Positions 34,204 through 43,031 of a DNA stretch of 64,000 nt are shown here, in pieces (the stretch's first letter is position 1; every line of letters begins with the position of its first letter). The position numbers and the translations under genes were made by a program. Below the pieces are notes generated by a model. The model was given only the letters and a program-made list of their open reading frames with translations. It did not search any database and was not told the DNA's origin. The DNA lies in assembly GCA_004124475.1 (NCBI GenBank), contig SCKK01000002.1, positions 61,973 through 125,972 on the forward strand, in the 5' to 3' direction. Source of the stretch: Fidelibacterota bacterium. Lineage in GTDB: Bacteria > Fidelibacterota > Marinisomatia > Marinisomatales > SCKK01.

Positions 34204-37188
34204 ATGAAAAATTCAATGAAAAGCATTCCACTCTATGTGGTTTTCTTTATTTCAATAGCTCCAGCTACCATCATCCAAGTCCCTCAAGACCAGCCGACTA
34301 TTCAGTTGGGGATTGATACGGCTGTCCATGGAGATACGGTGCTAGTGGATACAGGTACTTATGTGGAGAATATCAACTTTAATGGGAAAAACATTCTGCT
34401 GGGAAGTCTATTTCTTATGACAGGGGATACTTCTTACATCTCCCAGACTGTGATTGACGGAAATCATATTACCATGGTAGTGACTTTTGAGAGTGGTGAA
34501 GGTTCCAGTGCGGTTTTAACGGGGTTTACAATAACCAATGGAGGGCCTGGTGGTGCTGCCGGAGGAATTTACTGCGAGGCTTCTAACCCTACTATCACCA
34601 ACTGCACCATTATTGGGAATAATGCCCCCGATGGCGGTGGAATTGCCTGTGTGTTTAATTCAAACCCCACCATCATTAACTGTACTATTAGTGGAAATAG
34701 TGCCTCCGCTGGCGGTGGGATTCACTGTTTTGATGGCTCCAATCCAATCATAATAAACTGTATTTTATGGAATAATTCACCCCAGGAAATCTACTTTTCG
34801 GACGATTCTAACCCCAATACCATCACAATTGCTTATTCAAATGTGCAGGGCGGTGAAGCTAGCATCATTACCAACAACAATGGTACTATAAATTGGCTGG
34901 AAGGTAATATTGATGTTGACCCTCTTTTCGTAGACCCCGAGAATGGCGACTTCCATCTGCAGGAAGGCTCCTCCTGCATCGATGCTGGCACGCAATTCTT
35001 TGTTTGGGAAGGCGACATCTTAATCAACTTGAGTCCTCATGACTATGTCGGTTTTGCACGGGACATGGGAGCGTTCGAAGCACCAGCGCCAGTGATTGGA
35101 CCTGAACTCTCCATTTTTCCCACCGAAGGGTTTACTCTTGTCCTCCACGAGGAAAATCCAGAGGCTGCCGTTATGTTTGCAATCTATAACAATGGTGAGG
35201 ATACAGTTTCCTATAATCTTCATGTCGAGAGTTCCGATTCAACCTATATCCTATATACCGATGAACCGGACACCACGACATTTAACGGTAACATTTGGAT
35301 GATGCGTCGAGATGGAACCGAGAAAACCCAATTGACATTCGAAATGTTAGACCGGGAATCAGTCTGGTCTCCAGATGGGGAAAAGATCGTATTCTGGTCG
35401 TACCGTTCGGGGAATGCCGATGTTTGGGTGATGAATGCGGATGGGTCCAATCCCATTAATCTTACCGACAGTGAATTTGGAGAGTGGCATCCCTCATGGT
35501 CTTCCGATGGAGAATTCATCATTTTTTCTTCAAACAGGGATGTTACTGTTCCTGAAATATATAGAATGACTTCCACCGGTCAAGATATTCAGAGATTGAC
35601 TTTCAACGATTGGGATGATTTTAGACCCCGCTATTCTCCTAATGGTCAATACTTTGTCACACATTCCAGAATTCCCGGTAGTGATTCTGATATTTACGTC
35701 TACATGAGTGACGGCCAATCCTTCATCAACATCGGTATTCCGGGTCTGAATGACTTTCAGCCCTCCTGGACTCCCGACGGAATGCGAGTGGTGTGGTCCG
35801 GTATCCTATACGGTGTAAACCGGGATATTGTTAGCTCCTTATGGGACGGCAGCGACCTTCGTCTTGAGTACGGGACTACTCAGAAAGAGTACTATCCCCG
35901 ATTTTCCCCGGATGGATATTTCCTAGCTTTTCCAAAATCAACCTTTTATCCATATGGTGGTGATGAGATTTTCGTTTGGCACAAATCAATGAATCGATTG
36001 ACCCAAATTACCGACAACACGCCTGTTACTCGAGAGTGGGGTCCCGACTGGTCACCTTTCTTGAATTCACCCGGTTGGATTACTGTAGATGTCGATTCCA
36101 GTCAGATCTCCCCGGGAGGTAGCCACAGCATCACGTTAACCATTAATGCTTCAAACGTCCCCCTTGGTGAACACACTACCAGCGTAATGATTATTGAGGC
36201 CACAACTGGCAATCTCCTGGTAGCGGTACCGGTGAATATTCGTACTACAGATACTTACGGTGCTGAAATCACAGAAATTGTCGATGTCCCTGATGACCAG
36301 GGTGGCTTCGTTCATATTCATTTCCTCAGATCTTTCTATGATACAGATTCCCTGTCCCGTTCCCAGGATACCGAGTTCTATACCCTGTGGCGACGGTTAG
36401 AAGATGGAAGTTGGGAAGGACTGCGTTCCATTGGTGCATACGGACAGCACCGTTATACCATTCTTGGTGAAACCTTTCAGGATGCTACCGATTCTTTTTA
36501 CCAGGAAACGGAGTTCCGCATCACAGCGCACATGAACGAAGGGAATTTCGACTCTGAGAGCGCATGGGGTGTTTCGTGGGATAATATCGCTCCTGGGATC
36601 CCCGGGGGCTTCAATTTGACTACGGGGATGGATTTTATCGAGATTTCGTGGGAACCCAGCAGTGATGATGATTTCCAGTTTTTCCGTATATACCGAGTGA
36701 TGGATCCGGACTTTGATCCAACGGAGGCGGAACTTATGTCAGAGACTGTAGAGGCATTTTACGCCGAATATGGCATTGAATCCGGTGAATACTTTTACGT
36801 TGTGACGGCTGTGGATTATCATTGGAATGAAAGCGGTTTCTCAGAGGTGGTAGAGGCAACCGTGAGCATCGTTGATGGGTCTCAGCTACCCGAGGAATAC
36901 TCACTCTCTCAAAACTACCCCAACCCCTTCAACCCCGTCACAACATTGCGGTATGACCTGCCTGAGAGAGCAGAGGTTGTACTGACGGTTTATGACATCT
37001 TGGGAAGGGAAGTCAAAACTCTTGTGCGCAGTGTTCAGGAACCCGGTTTCAAGTCTGTTATCTGGAATGGCACCAATGACGCCGGTAGACCTATGAGTGC
37101 CGGAATTTATCTCTATCGTATCTCCGCAGGATCCTTCGGACAAGCCGGAGATTTTGTGCAAGTGAAGAAAATGGTTCTCTTGAAATAA
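34204..37188 (+). CDS. large secreted protein: beta-helix, TolB-like propeller, Fn3, type IX sorting domain
   Basis: A 994-residue protein with signal peptide (MKNSMKSIPLYVVFFISIAPA). Residues 25-290 are a right-handed beta-helix of the pectate-lyase/NosD type (IQVPQDQPTIQLGIDTAVHGDTVLVDTGTY, then TITNCTI repeats). Residues 355-620 are WD40/PD40 TolB-type propeller repeats (WSPDGEKIVFWSYRSGNADVWVMNADG). A beta-sandwich and an Fn3 domain (PGIPGGFNLTTGMDFIEISWEPS) follow, and the last 85 residues are a type A sorting domain (QNYPNPFNPVTTLRYDLPER). Start has GGGAGAATG before it. Probably a surface or secreted enzyme-like protein; substrate unknown. Confidence 0.88.
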   Translation: MKNSMKSIPLYVVFFISIAPATIIQVPQDQPTIQLGIDTAVHGDTVLVDTGTYVENINFNGKNILLGSLFLMTGDTSYISQTVIDGNHITMVVTFESGEGSSAVLTGFTITNGGPGGAAGGIYCEASNPTITNCTIIGNNAPDGGGIACVFNSNPTIINCTISGNSASAGGGIHCFDGSNPIIINCILWNNSPQEIYFSDDSNPNTITIAYSNVQGGEASIITNNNGTINWLEGNIDVDPLFVDPENGDFHLQEGSSCIDAGTQFFVWEGDILINLSPHDYVGFARDMGAFEAPAPVIGPELSIFPTEGFTLVLHEENPEAAVMFAIYNNGEDTVSYNLHVESSDSTYILYTDEPDTTTFNGNIWMMRRDGTEKTQLTFEMLDRESVWSPDGEKIVFWSYRSGNADVWVMNADGSNPINLTDSEFGEWHPSWSSDGEFIIFSSNRDVTVPEIYRMTSTGQDIQRLTFNDWDDFRPRYSPNGQYFVTHSRIPGSDSDIYVYMSDGQSFINIGIPGLNDFQPSWTPDGMRVVWSGILYGVNRDIVSSLWDGSDLRLEYGTTQKEYYPRFSPDGYFLAFPKSTFYPYGGDEIFVWHKSMNRLTQITDNTPVTREWGPDWSPFLNSPGWITVDVDSSQISPGGSHSITLTINASNVPLGEHTTSVMIIEATTGNLLVAVPVNIRTTDTYGAEITEIVDVPDDQGGFVHIHFLRSFYDTDSLSRSQDTEFYTLWRRLEDGSWEGLRSIGAYGQHRYTILGETFQDATDSFYQETEFRITAHMNEGNFDSESAWGVSWDNIAPGIPGGFNLTTGMDFIEISWEPSSDDDFQFFRIYRVMDPDFDPTEAELMSETVEAFYAEYGIESGEYFYVVTAVDYHWNESGFSEVVEATVSIVDGSQLPEEYSLSQNYPNPFNPVTTLRYDLPERAEVVLTVYDILGREVKTLVRSVQEPGFKSVIWNGTNDAGRPMSAGIYLYRISAGSFGQAGDFVQVKKMVLLK

Positions 37189-37207
37189 GGAAGATTTATT
37201 CATCGTA

Positions 37208-37223
37208 TCCCGAACCTTCGGGA
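37208..37223. repeat. short palindrome TCCCGA-N4-TCGGGA
   Basis: TCCCGAACCTTCGGGA, 20 bases after the preceding gene. It is of the same family as the palindromes at 16059 and those inside the tRNA-derived arrays. It might also help end transcription, although no T-run follows. Confidence 0.6.
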
Positions 37224-37312
37224 GTAGATGAATGGTCTTGTTAAAGTGACCCCAACCTCTGAACTAGTCGGCATTGTATAGTTACCTGTGCTTTTCCCAC
37301 ATCAAATGCAGG

Positions 37313-37591
37313 TCATAAAATCACATCTGGGGGCGTGTCGTAATCTTTGATGATCGCATCAGGAAGTAATAGAATTTCTCTATCGATTAGGGAAGGTTGT
37401 CTCAATCTGTATTGCCAACCTTGCATAGGCATTCTATAGCCATTTACTTCAATCAAAGTCAGCATACAAAAAACGGGTAACTTGATACCAAAGGGACGAC
37501 AACCATTAATATATGACGCTAAACTCTCAAATATTTTATCTGCAAAAGTAACATATAGTATTAGTTTATCACTCCCTTCTTGCTCACGCAA
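37313..37591 (-). CDS. hypothetical protein, possibly remnant
   Basis: A 92-residue frame starting MREQEGSDKLILYVTFADKIFE and ending REILLLPDAIIKDYDTPPDVIL. Composition is protein-like, with regular hydrophobic spacing (FGIKLPVFCMLTLIEVNGYRMPM), and no signal or membrane segment. I do not recognise the family. It stands alone in a repeat-rich stretch; there is no clear ribosome-binding site. It may be the end of a longer broken gene. Confidence 0.4.
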   Translation of the reverse strand: MREQEGSDKLILYVTFADKIFESLASYINGCRPFGIKLPVFCMLTLIEVNGYRMPMQGWQYRLRQPSLIDREILLLPDAIIKDYDTPPDVIL

Positions 37592-37866
37592 TAAAAACTC
37601 ACAGACAGCTTAAATAATCTCTTCATCCTATCCCTTTGGGTAGGGGTTAACCTCGAATTGTAAATACATTCCCCTATAATACTCCGGATGTGAAATTATA
37701 GATCGCCGACAAAATATAAACAGGGCGGTGAGAGGGCGGTGAATTTGTCAAATAGTGTCTATTTCTGTCTATTTCGAGGAGTTTCACACATTACCATTAC
37801 ACTTCATTGAACAATTTTTACCATGGGAATCATACGGGTAAATTAATAAATTTGACGATGAGAATT

Positions 37867-38339
37867 GGCCCCGTAGCTTCCCGATTGCATCGGGAGCAGA
37901 GCAGGTATTGGCCCCGTAGCTTCCCGATTGTATCGGGAGCAGAGCAGAAATTGGCCCCGTAGCTTCCCGATTGCATCGGGAGCAGAGCAGAAATTGGTCC
38001 CGTAGCTTCCCGATTGTATCGGGAGCAGAGCAGGTATTGGCCTCGTAACTTCCCGATTGCGTCGGGAGCAGAGCAAAATTTGGCCCCGTAGCTTCCCGAT
38101 TATATCGGGAGCAGAGCAGTAATTGGCACCGTAGCTTCCCGACTGTATCAGGAGCAGAGTAGATATTGGCCTCGTAGCTTCCCGATTGTATCGGGAGCAG
38201 AGCAGTAATTGGCCCCGTAGCTTCCCGATCGTATCGGGAGCAGAACAGTTAATGGCCCCGTAGCTTCCCGATTGTATCGGGAACAGAACAGAAATTGGCC
38301 CCGTAGCTTCCCGATTGCATCGGGAGCAGAGCAGAAATT
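37867..38339 (+). repeat. 11 x 43-bp tandem array derived from the 5' part of tRNA-Lys(CTT)
   Basis: Exactly eleven units of 43 bases run without a break into the intact tRNA at 38340. Each unit is GGCCCCGTAGC (tRNA positions 1-11), then TTCCCGATTGTATCGGGAG, a palindrome replacing the D-loop sequence, then CAGAGCAG (D-arm 3' side) and about five linker bases (AAATT or GTATT). Units differ by a few substitutions, many of them compensatory in the palindrome loop. There are no unique spacers, so this is not a CRISPR array. Confidence 0.92.
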
Positions 38340-38413
38340 GGCCCCGTAGCTCAATTTGGCAGAGCAGTAGACTCTTAATCTATTGGTTGAAGGTTCGAGT
38401 CCTTCCGGGGTCA
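38340..38413 (+). tRNA. tRNA-Lys (anticodon CTT)
   Basis: GGCCCCG pairs with CGGGGTC (one G-T), D arm GCTC/GAGC, anticodon arm GTAGA-CTCTTAA-TCTAT with anticodon CTT, T arm GAAGG-TTCGAGT-CCTTC, discriminator A. The CCA is not encoded. It is the last and only complete unit at the end of the 43-bp array, whose units repeat its first 30 bases in altered form. Confidence 0.93.
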
Positions 38414-38616
38414 CGGTAGATGGGCTCTTCCGTAGGATCCTTCGGATAATTCAATTGATTGTTGCCATACCGACATTTCCGTCCACCAGCGTTCGACTGA
38501 GCTCACGCCGAAGTCTGGCGGATAGCCCAACGCTCTTTTCCTTTGCCTTCGCCTGCCTGTCCGTCGTAACGGAAGTGTAGACGGGCGCCTTAGCTTGAAT
38601 AGTTACTAATTTTCTT

Positions 38617-40749
38617 TTATTCTTTGATCCCTACTAAATCCAAAATGAAAGCGTACTGGAAGGCAGTTTCCCGATATCTTTTGAACCGTCCGGAAGGTCC
38701 TCCATGACCTGCGTCCATATTCGTTTTTAACAAAAGCAGATTCGCATCTGTTTTGAGTACCCTTAATTTGGCAACCCACTTTGCCGGTTCCCAATACTGA
38801 ACCTGGGAATCGTGTAGTCCTGTGGTTACCAACAGATTGGGATAATCTTTGGCTTGCACATTATCATAAGGAGAGTATGAGAGCATATACTCATAATATT
38901 CCTTTTCGTTGGGATCTCCCCATTCATCATATTCACTTGTTGTAAGTGGAATACTTGGATCGAGCATCGTTGTAATAATGTCCACCCAAGGTACATGGAC
39001 AACAACTCCTTTAAACAGATCGGGCGCCATATTGATCACCGCCCCCATCAAAAGACCTCCCGCACTTCGTCCCATGGCAAACAGATTCTCCGGACTTGTA
39101 TATTTTTCATTGACCAGATGTTCCGCACAGGCAATGAAATCCGTGAAGGTATTTTTTTTATTGAGCAGTTTCCCATCCTCGTACCACTGTCGACCCATTT
39201 CTTGCCCTCCCCGAACATGTGCAATGGCATAAATAAATCCACGATCAATCAAACTCAGTCTGGGTGAACTGAATGTGGCATCCATGCTATAACCGTACGA
39301 CCCGTATCCATATAATAGCAATGGATTATTCCCATCTCTTTTTATCCCTTTTCTATACACAATTGAGATTGGTATTTCTGTTCCATCTGATGAAATGGCA
39401 AATAAACGATCTGTCCTATAATGATTAGAATCAAACCCTCCTAAAACCTCATCTCTCTTCATCAAAACCTTTTCTCGAGTAACCATATCATAATCATAGG
39501 TTGAATTTGGGGTGGTCATGGATGTGTAACCATACCGAAGGATTCTCGTGTTAATGTCCGGGTTGGTACTTACATAGGCAAAATAAGCAGGTTCACCAAA
39601 GTCAAGATAATGCTCCTCTTCTCCATTCCAGGAGATGATCCGAATCTCAGTCAACCCATTCTTTCGTTCCTGAAGTACAAGATGATCCATGAATATTTCA
39701 AATCCCCGTAAGAGTACATCCGGTCGATGGGGAATGACTTCAACCCAATTTCTCTTTCTCGTTCTATTAACGGGGGTAGCCATCAGTCGAAAGTTTTTCG
39801 CCTGATCGTTTGTACGGATATAGAACTTGTCCTCAAAATGATCTACATCATACTCATGATTCCTTTCTCTCTTCAAAAAGATTTTAAACCGCCCCTTAGG
39901 ATTATCTGCTCTAAGGAAGCGGTATTCACTGCTGAGAGTTTGATAAGAACCGATCAGCAGATACTTCTTTGATTTTGTTTTAGAAACATAAGTAGAAAAG
40001 GTCTCATCTTTTTCCTCATATACCAGCACATCTTTCGACTCATCCGTTCCCAATTTGTGGCGATAGATCTGATACGACCGGAGTGTTTTGGGATCCTGAC
40101 GGGTATAAAACAACGTTTTGTTGTCATTTGCCCATACCATATTCCCGGTTGCCATAGGTATTTCATCTGTATAAAGTTCACCCGTCTCAAGATTCTTGAA
40201 ATAGATTGTATAAATTCTCCGCCCGACTGTATCAACTGCAAAAGCAATAATATTTTGCTCAGAGCTTACTACGCGCCCACGAATGGACAGAAATTCATGT
40301 CCCTCCGCTAATTCATTGGCATCTATCATAATTGCTTCAGAACTTTCCAGAGACCCCTTTTTACGGCAGTAAATGGGATATTCCTTCCCTTCTTCATAGC
40401 GGTAGTAATAGTAATAATCATCTAATTTGTAAGGAACCGATACGTCTGTCTGCTTGATTCTATCTTTTATTTCTTCGAACAATAAATCCTCAAAATCTTT
40501 CGTATGAGCCATAACTGCTTGAGTATAATCATTCTCGGCGTTGAGATAGTCAACAACCTCCCGATTTTCTCTTTCCTTTAACCAGTAGTAGTTGTCGATA
40601 CGAATATCACCGTGTATTTTCAGTTGTTTCGGTTCAATTTTCGCCACAGGCGCATTTTTATCTTCGATTAAATTTTGATTCTGAGGGTTGAGATTGTTTG
40701 TCATAACTAACCAGAGCCCAACTATGATACTAAACTTTAAAAAGCACAT
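38617..40749 (-). CDS. ptrB: oligopeptidase B (S9A serine peptidase)
   Basis: A 710-residue prolyl-oligopeptidase-family enzyme that cuts small peptides after Arg or Lys. The N-terminal 400 residues form the beta-propeller (IDNYYWLKERENREVVDYL at the start). The C-terminal hydrolase has the nucleophile in MGRSAGGLLMGAVIN, Asp in LHDSQVQYWEPAKWVAKLR and His in DAGHGGPSGRF. The N terminus is hydrophobic (FLKFSIIVGLWLVM), so it may be exported or membrane-anchored, unlike E. coli PtrB. It stands alone between two tRNA-Lys genes. Confidence 0.93.
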   Translation of the reverse strand: MCFLKFSIIVGLWLVMTNNLNPQNQNLIEDKNAPVAKIEPKQLKIHGDIRIDNYYWLKERENREVVDYLNAENDYTQAVMAHTKDFEDLLFEEIKDRIKQTDVSVPYKLDDYYYYYRYEEGKEYPIYCRKKGSLESSEAIMIDANELAEGHEFLSIRGRVVSSEQNIIAFAVDTVGRRIYTIYFKNLETGELYTDEIPMATGNMVWANDNKTLFYTRQDPKTLRSYQIYRHKLGTDESKDVLVYEEKDETFSTYVSKTKSKKYLLIGSYQTLSSEYRFLRADNPKGRFKIFLKRERNHEYDVDHFEDKFYIRTNDQAKNFRLMATPVNRTRKRNWVEVIPHRPDVLLRGFEIFMDHLVLQERKNGLTEIRIISWNGEEEHYLDFGEPAYFAYVSTNPDINTRILRYGYTSMTTPNSTYDYDMVTREKVLMKRDEVLGGFDSNHYRTDRLFAISSDGTEIPISIVYRKGIKRDGNNPLLLYGYGSYGYSMDATFSSPRLSLIDRGFIYAIAHVRGGQEMGRQWYEDGKLLNKKNTFTDFIACAEHLVNEKYTSPENLFAMGRSAGGLLMGAVINMAPDLFKGVVVHVPWVDIITTMLDPSIPLTTSEYDEWGDPNEKEYYEYMLSYSPYDNVQAKDYPNLLVTTGLHDSQVQYWEPAKWVAKLRVLKTDANLLLLKTNMDAGHGGPSGRFKRYRETAFQYAFILDLVGIKE

Positions 40750-40952
40750 GAGTTTGTCCTCCTACATGGCTTAAAATTTCTTCCATTATCCTAACGCAAA
40801 TCTAAAAAATCATTTTCACATTTCCCAAAGATGCTACTTCCCCCATTACATTTCAAGAATCCCTTTTCCCAAAGGATTTACTTTGCCATATTTTCCTTGA
40901 CAGAGTAATTTCTCACCGCTTTTTTAAGGAGATATTTCCGATTAACTGCAGA

Positions 40953-41025
40953 GAGCCCGTAGCTCAGTTGGTAGAGCAGTGGCCTTTTAAGCCATTGGCC
41001 GCGCGTTCGAGTCGCGCCGGGCTCA
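40953..41025 (+). tRNA. tRNA-Lys (anticodon TTT)
   Basis: GAGCCCG pairs with CGGGCTC, D arm GCTC/GAGC, anticodon arm GTGGC-CTTTTAA-GCCAT (anticodon TTT), T arm GCGCG-TTCGAGT-CGCGC, discriminator A, no encoded CCA. All canonical stems are intact. Its 3' end is followed at once by a tandem array of altered 3' halves and an integrase remnant, as expected for an integration hot spot. Confidence 0.95.
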
Positions 41026-41310
41026 CTTCTTGTCGATGTACAGTGGCCTTTTAAGCCATTGGCCGCGCGTTTCCCGACTCGTCGGGACGCCGGGCTCACT
41101 TCTTGTCGATGTACAGTGGCCTTCTAAGCAATTGGCCGCGCGTTTCCCGACTCGTCGGGACGCCGGGCTCACTTCTTGTCGATGTACAGTGGCCTTCTAA
41201 GCAATTGGCCGCGCGTTTCCCGACTCCGTCGGGACGCCGGGCTCACTTCTTGTCGATGTACAGTGGCCTTCTAAGCAATTGGCCGCGCGTTTCCCGACTC
41301 GTCGGGACGC
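41026..41310 (+). repeat. 4 x 73-bp tandem array derived from the 3' part of tRNA-Lys(TTT)
   Basis: Units of 73 bases (one of 74). Each has CTTCTTGTCGATGTACA, then GTGGCCTTTTAAGCCATTGG (anticodon arm), GCGCGTT, then TCCCGACTCGTCGGGA in place of the T loop, and CGCCGGGCTCA, the tRNA 3' end. Units 2-4 have CTTCTAAGCAATT, so the anticodon arm is decaying. The last unit breaks off at 41310 inside an integrase remnant. This is consistent with repeated attachment-site duplication. Confidence 0.9.
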
Positions 41311-41509
41311 TGGAATGACCTAGGAAGCGACTTGTAGCGAATATGTCTCTTGTTGCCACGTAGTAATAAGCGCCAGCGGTTTTGCGAAGATTATGAGTGG
41401 AAATATCTTTTAACCCCGCTTTTTCAAATACGAACTTGGTTCTGCTATACACAGTGTATATTGTAAAATGGAAAGGGTCACCATTAATATGTTTTCTCCC
41501 TCGTAACAC
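41311..41509 (-). pseudogene. tyrosine recombinase (integrase) C-terminal remnant
   Basis: The frame includes FEKAGLKDISTHNLRKTAGAYYY and SRFLGHSSV, which match the H-x-x-R and the G-H motifs of the tyrosine recombinase catalytic domain. It breaks off directly after GHSSV at the edge of the tRNA repeats, so the catalytic Tyr is lost. The N-terminal half is also missing. Integrases of this class use tRNA 3' ends as target, in agreement with the flanking tRNA-Lys. It explains how the array arose. Confidence 0.75.
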
Positions 41510-41522
41510 ATCTCTATGGACA

Positions 41523-41855
41523 ATGGCAAGTAAAATTATAAATCGTTATCTCGATCGAGAAGGCTTACTTGAAGAGGAAACTCCAGATATTGTCAGAACA
41601 AATTATATTTCTAATCTAGAAAAACAAAACCAGTCATTAAAAGAGGAGTTTTCAATGATTAAAGAGTCTAATTTAGAATTAAGTCTTGAAATGGAGAAGC
41701 TGAAAAAACAACTCAACGAACTCTTTGAAGGTAAAAACTTTATGAAGTTGCTAATGGCTTTAGCGGAAAATCAGGGGAAAATGTCTAAAGCCATTGAACA
41801 AATGACTGGTAAGAAGTTTGATGTCGTTCTCGCGTCGCTAAATTCACCAGAATAA
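41523..41855 (+). CDS. coiled-coil protein of unknown function
   Basis: About 110 residues from MASKIINRYLDREGLLEEE. The middle (ISNLEKQNQSLKEEFSMIKESNLELSLEMEKLKKQLNEL) has clear heptad character of a coiled coil, and the end reads ALAENQGKMSKAIEQMTGKKFDVVL. The start is chosen at the ATG at 41523 because the region before it is the antisense of the integrase remnant. No family is recognised. It may be an accessory gene of a mobile element. Confidence 0.5.
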   Translation: MASKIINRYLDREGLLEEETPDIVRTNYISNLEKQNQSLKEEFSMIKESNLELSLEMEKLKKQLNELFEGKNFMKLLMALAENQGKMSKAIEQMTGKKFDVVLASLNSPE

Positions 41856-41879
41856 ATTTTTAGTCATTAACTTAACCAG

Positions 41880-41904
41880 CCATTGTAACAGTCCGGCCTC
41901 GATA
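41880..41904. repeat. short dispersed repeat CCATTGTAACAGTCCGGCCTCG, copy 1
   Basis: A 22-base identical string occurs again at 48376-48397, in the same strand, outside genes. Its origin is not known; it could be part of an attachment site or regulatory element. The rest of 41856-42570 holds no supported gene. Confidence 0.6.
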
Positions 41905-42570
41905 AGATTATGGATTGCTTACGCTTTTGTCAAATAGGAGGAAATCTTATTTCGCAGTGTGATGTCATTTCAATAACAGCATCTTGCTAATTTTCGTGAA
42001 ATTGCCTGCTAGGATTTGATACAAGTTGACCCCACTTCACACCGGATATCCCATGTTATTTTTTCCATCCCAAACAGAGGGTCATACATCCTGCATTGCA
42101 CAGAACATGTAGAAGTCGCCGCCCTGATTCGTTTATTTCTTGAAAACCTTGACAACCCTTTCACTCAACCGTTGTCCAAGAAGATGAGAAATGAAGTGAA
42201 GTTATTCGAAGAAAAAGAGGAAAGAAAAACGATGATAATCAGAAGAAGAAACGAACTTGATTGGATACCTTTTGTCATATTGATTGCCTTGGAGATTAGT
42301 CCGCTCCTGCTACTACAGTTACTGTGATCCACAACATCGTTTCCATCACCACTTGACACACGATCAAGTCCCACAAGTGCAACTACTGTTAGCGAGTCGG
42401 GACGAAGAGCCACATGAGAGTAACAGTATCGGCAAGATACGATGACAAGAAAATCATGACCTCCTGACCTTCTAGTTTACTGATAGTTGATCAGAGTTCA
42501 CTCCCACCACATCAGTGCCTACCATTCTCCCATCTGCTTAAATTGTGGCAACGCCCAATGTGCATGATAA

Positions 42571-42972
42571 CTAGCTGCCTTGTCTACCATGATAATATTT
42601 ATTGAATTGATTCAAAACCTCATCCTTACTCACGGCTTTGAAATGACGGCATCTACTCCGGCTCGCAGGCACCTCTCCTTTTCAGCATTAGCATAGGCTG
42701 ATACAACAAGAATCAGATTTGTATACCCGGCCAGCCCTCTGTTCACGTGTTGCAACAATTCCATCTTTCTCTGGCATGAAGATATTTATGAAAACGAGAG
42801 CAGGTTGATATCTCAAACATTTGTCAACGTCGTCATTACGGCCATGAGCCAGGAGGATCTTTCCGTCAAACCCCGATGTTGATAAGTAGAATTCACACAG
42901 TTTACTCATGATGCTGTCGTCCTCGACGATGAGGATTTTAGGTTCGATCAATACATCTCCTCCTTCCTGCAA
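42571..42972 (-). pseudogene. response-regulator receiver domain, frameshifted, phosphoacceptor lost
   Basis: The first frame gives PKILIVEDDSIMSKLCEFYL and PALVFINIFMPEKDGI, the start and centre of a CheY-like receiver. The position of the phosphoacceptor Asp is Asn in FINIFMP. After GIVATREQRAG the frame is lost; the remaining domain can be read in other frames (LILVVSAYANAEKERCLRAGVDAVISKP, ending KYYHGRQGS). It lies 59 bases upstream, in the transcription direction, of the hybrid kinase, perhaps formerly its partner. Confidence 0.75.
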
Positions 42973-43031
42973 AATTGCAACTTTACCCCTAATGTATAGT
43001 AATCTCTACTCCATTTCATGCAAATAATTAG

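Noticed and set aside
37867..38339. CRISPR array
   Set aside because: The whole 43-base unit is repeated, and there are no unique spacers of constant length and no cas genes.
37843..38414. Open frames on the minus strand made of repeated peptides (CSAPDAIGKLRGQF...)
   Set aside because: They are translations of the 43-bp tRNA-derived array; 43 is not a multiple of three, so frames change with each unit.
41103..41318. Plus-strand frame of 71 residues with repeated MYSGLLSNWPRVSRL
   Set aside because: Translation of the 73-bp tRNA-derived repeat array, not a protein gene.
42016..42327. Plus-strand frame of 103 residues with a hydrophobic end
   Set aside because: No ribosome-binding site, no family, odd composition; probably chance.
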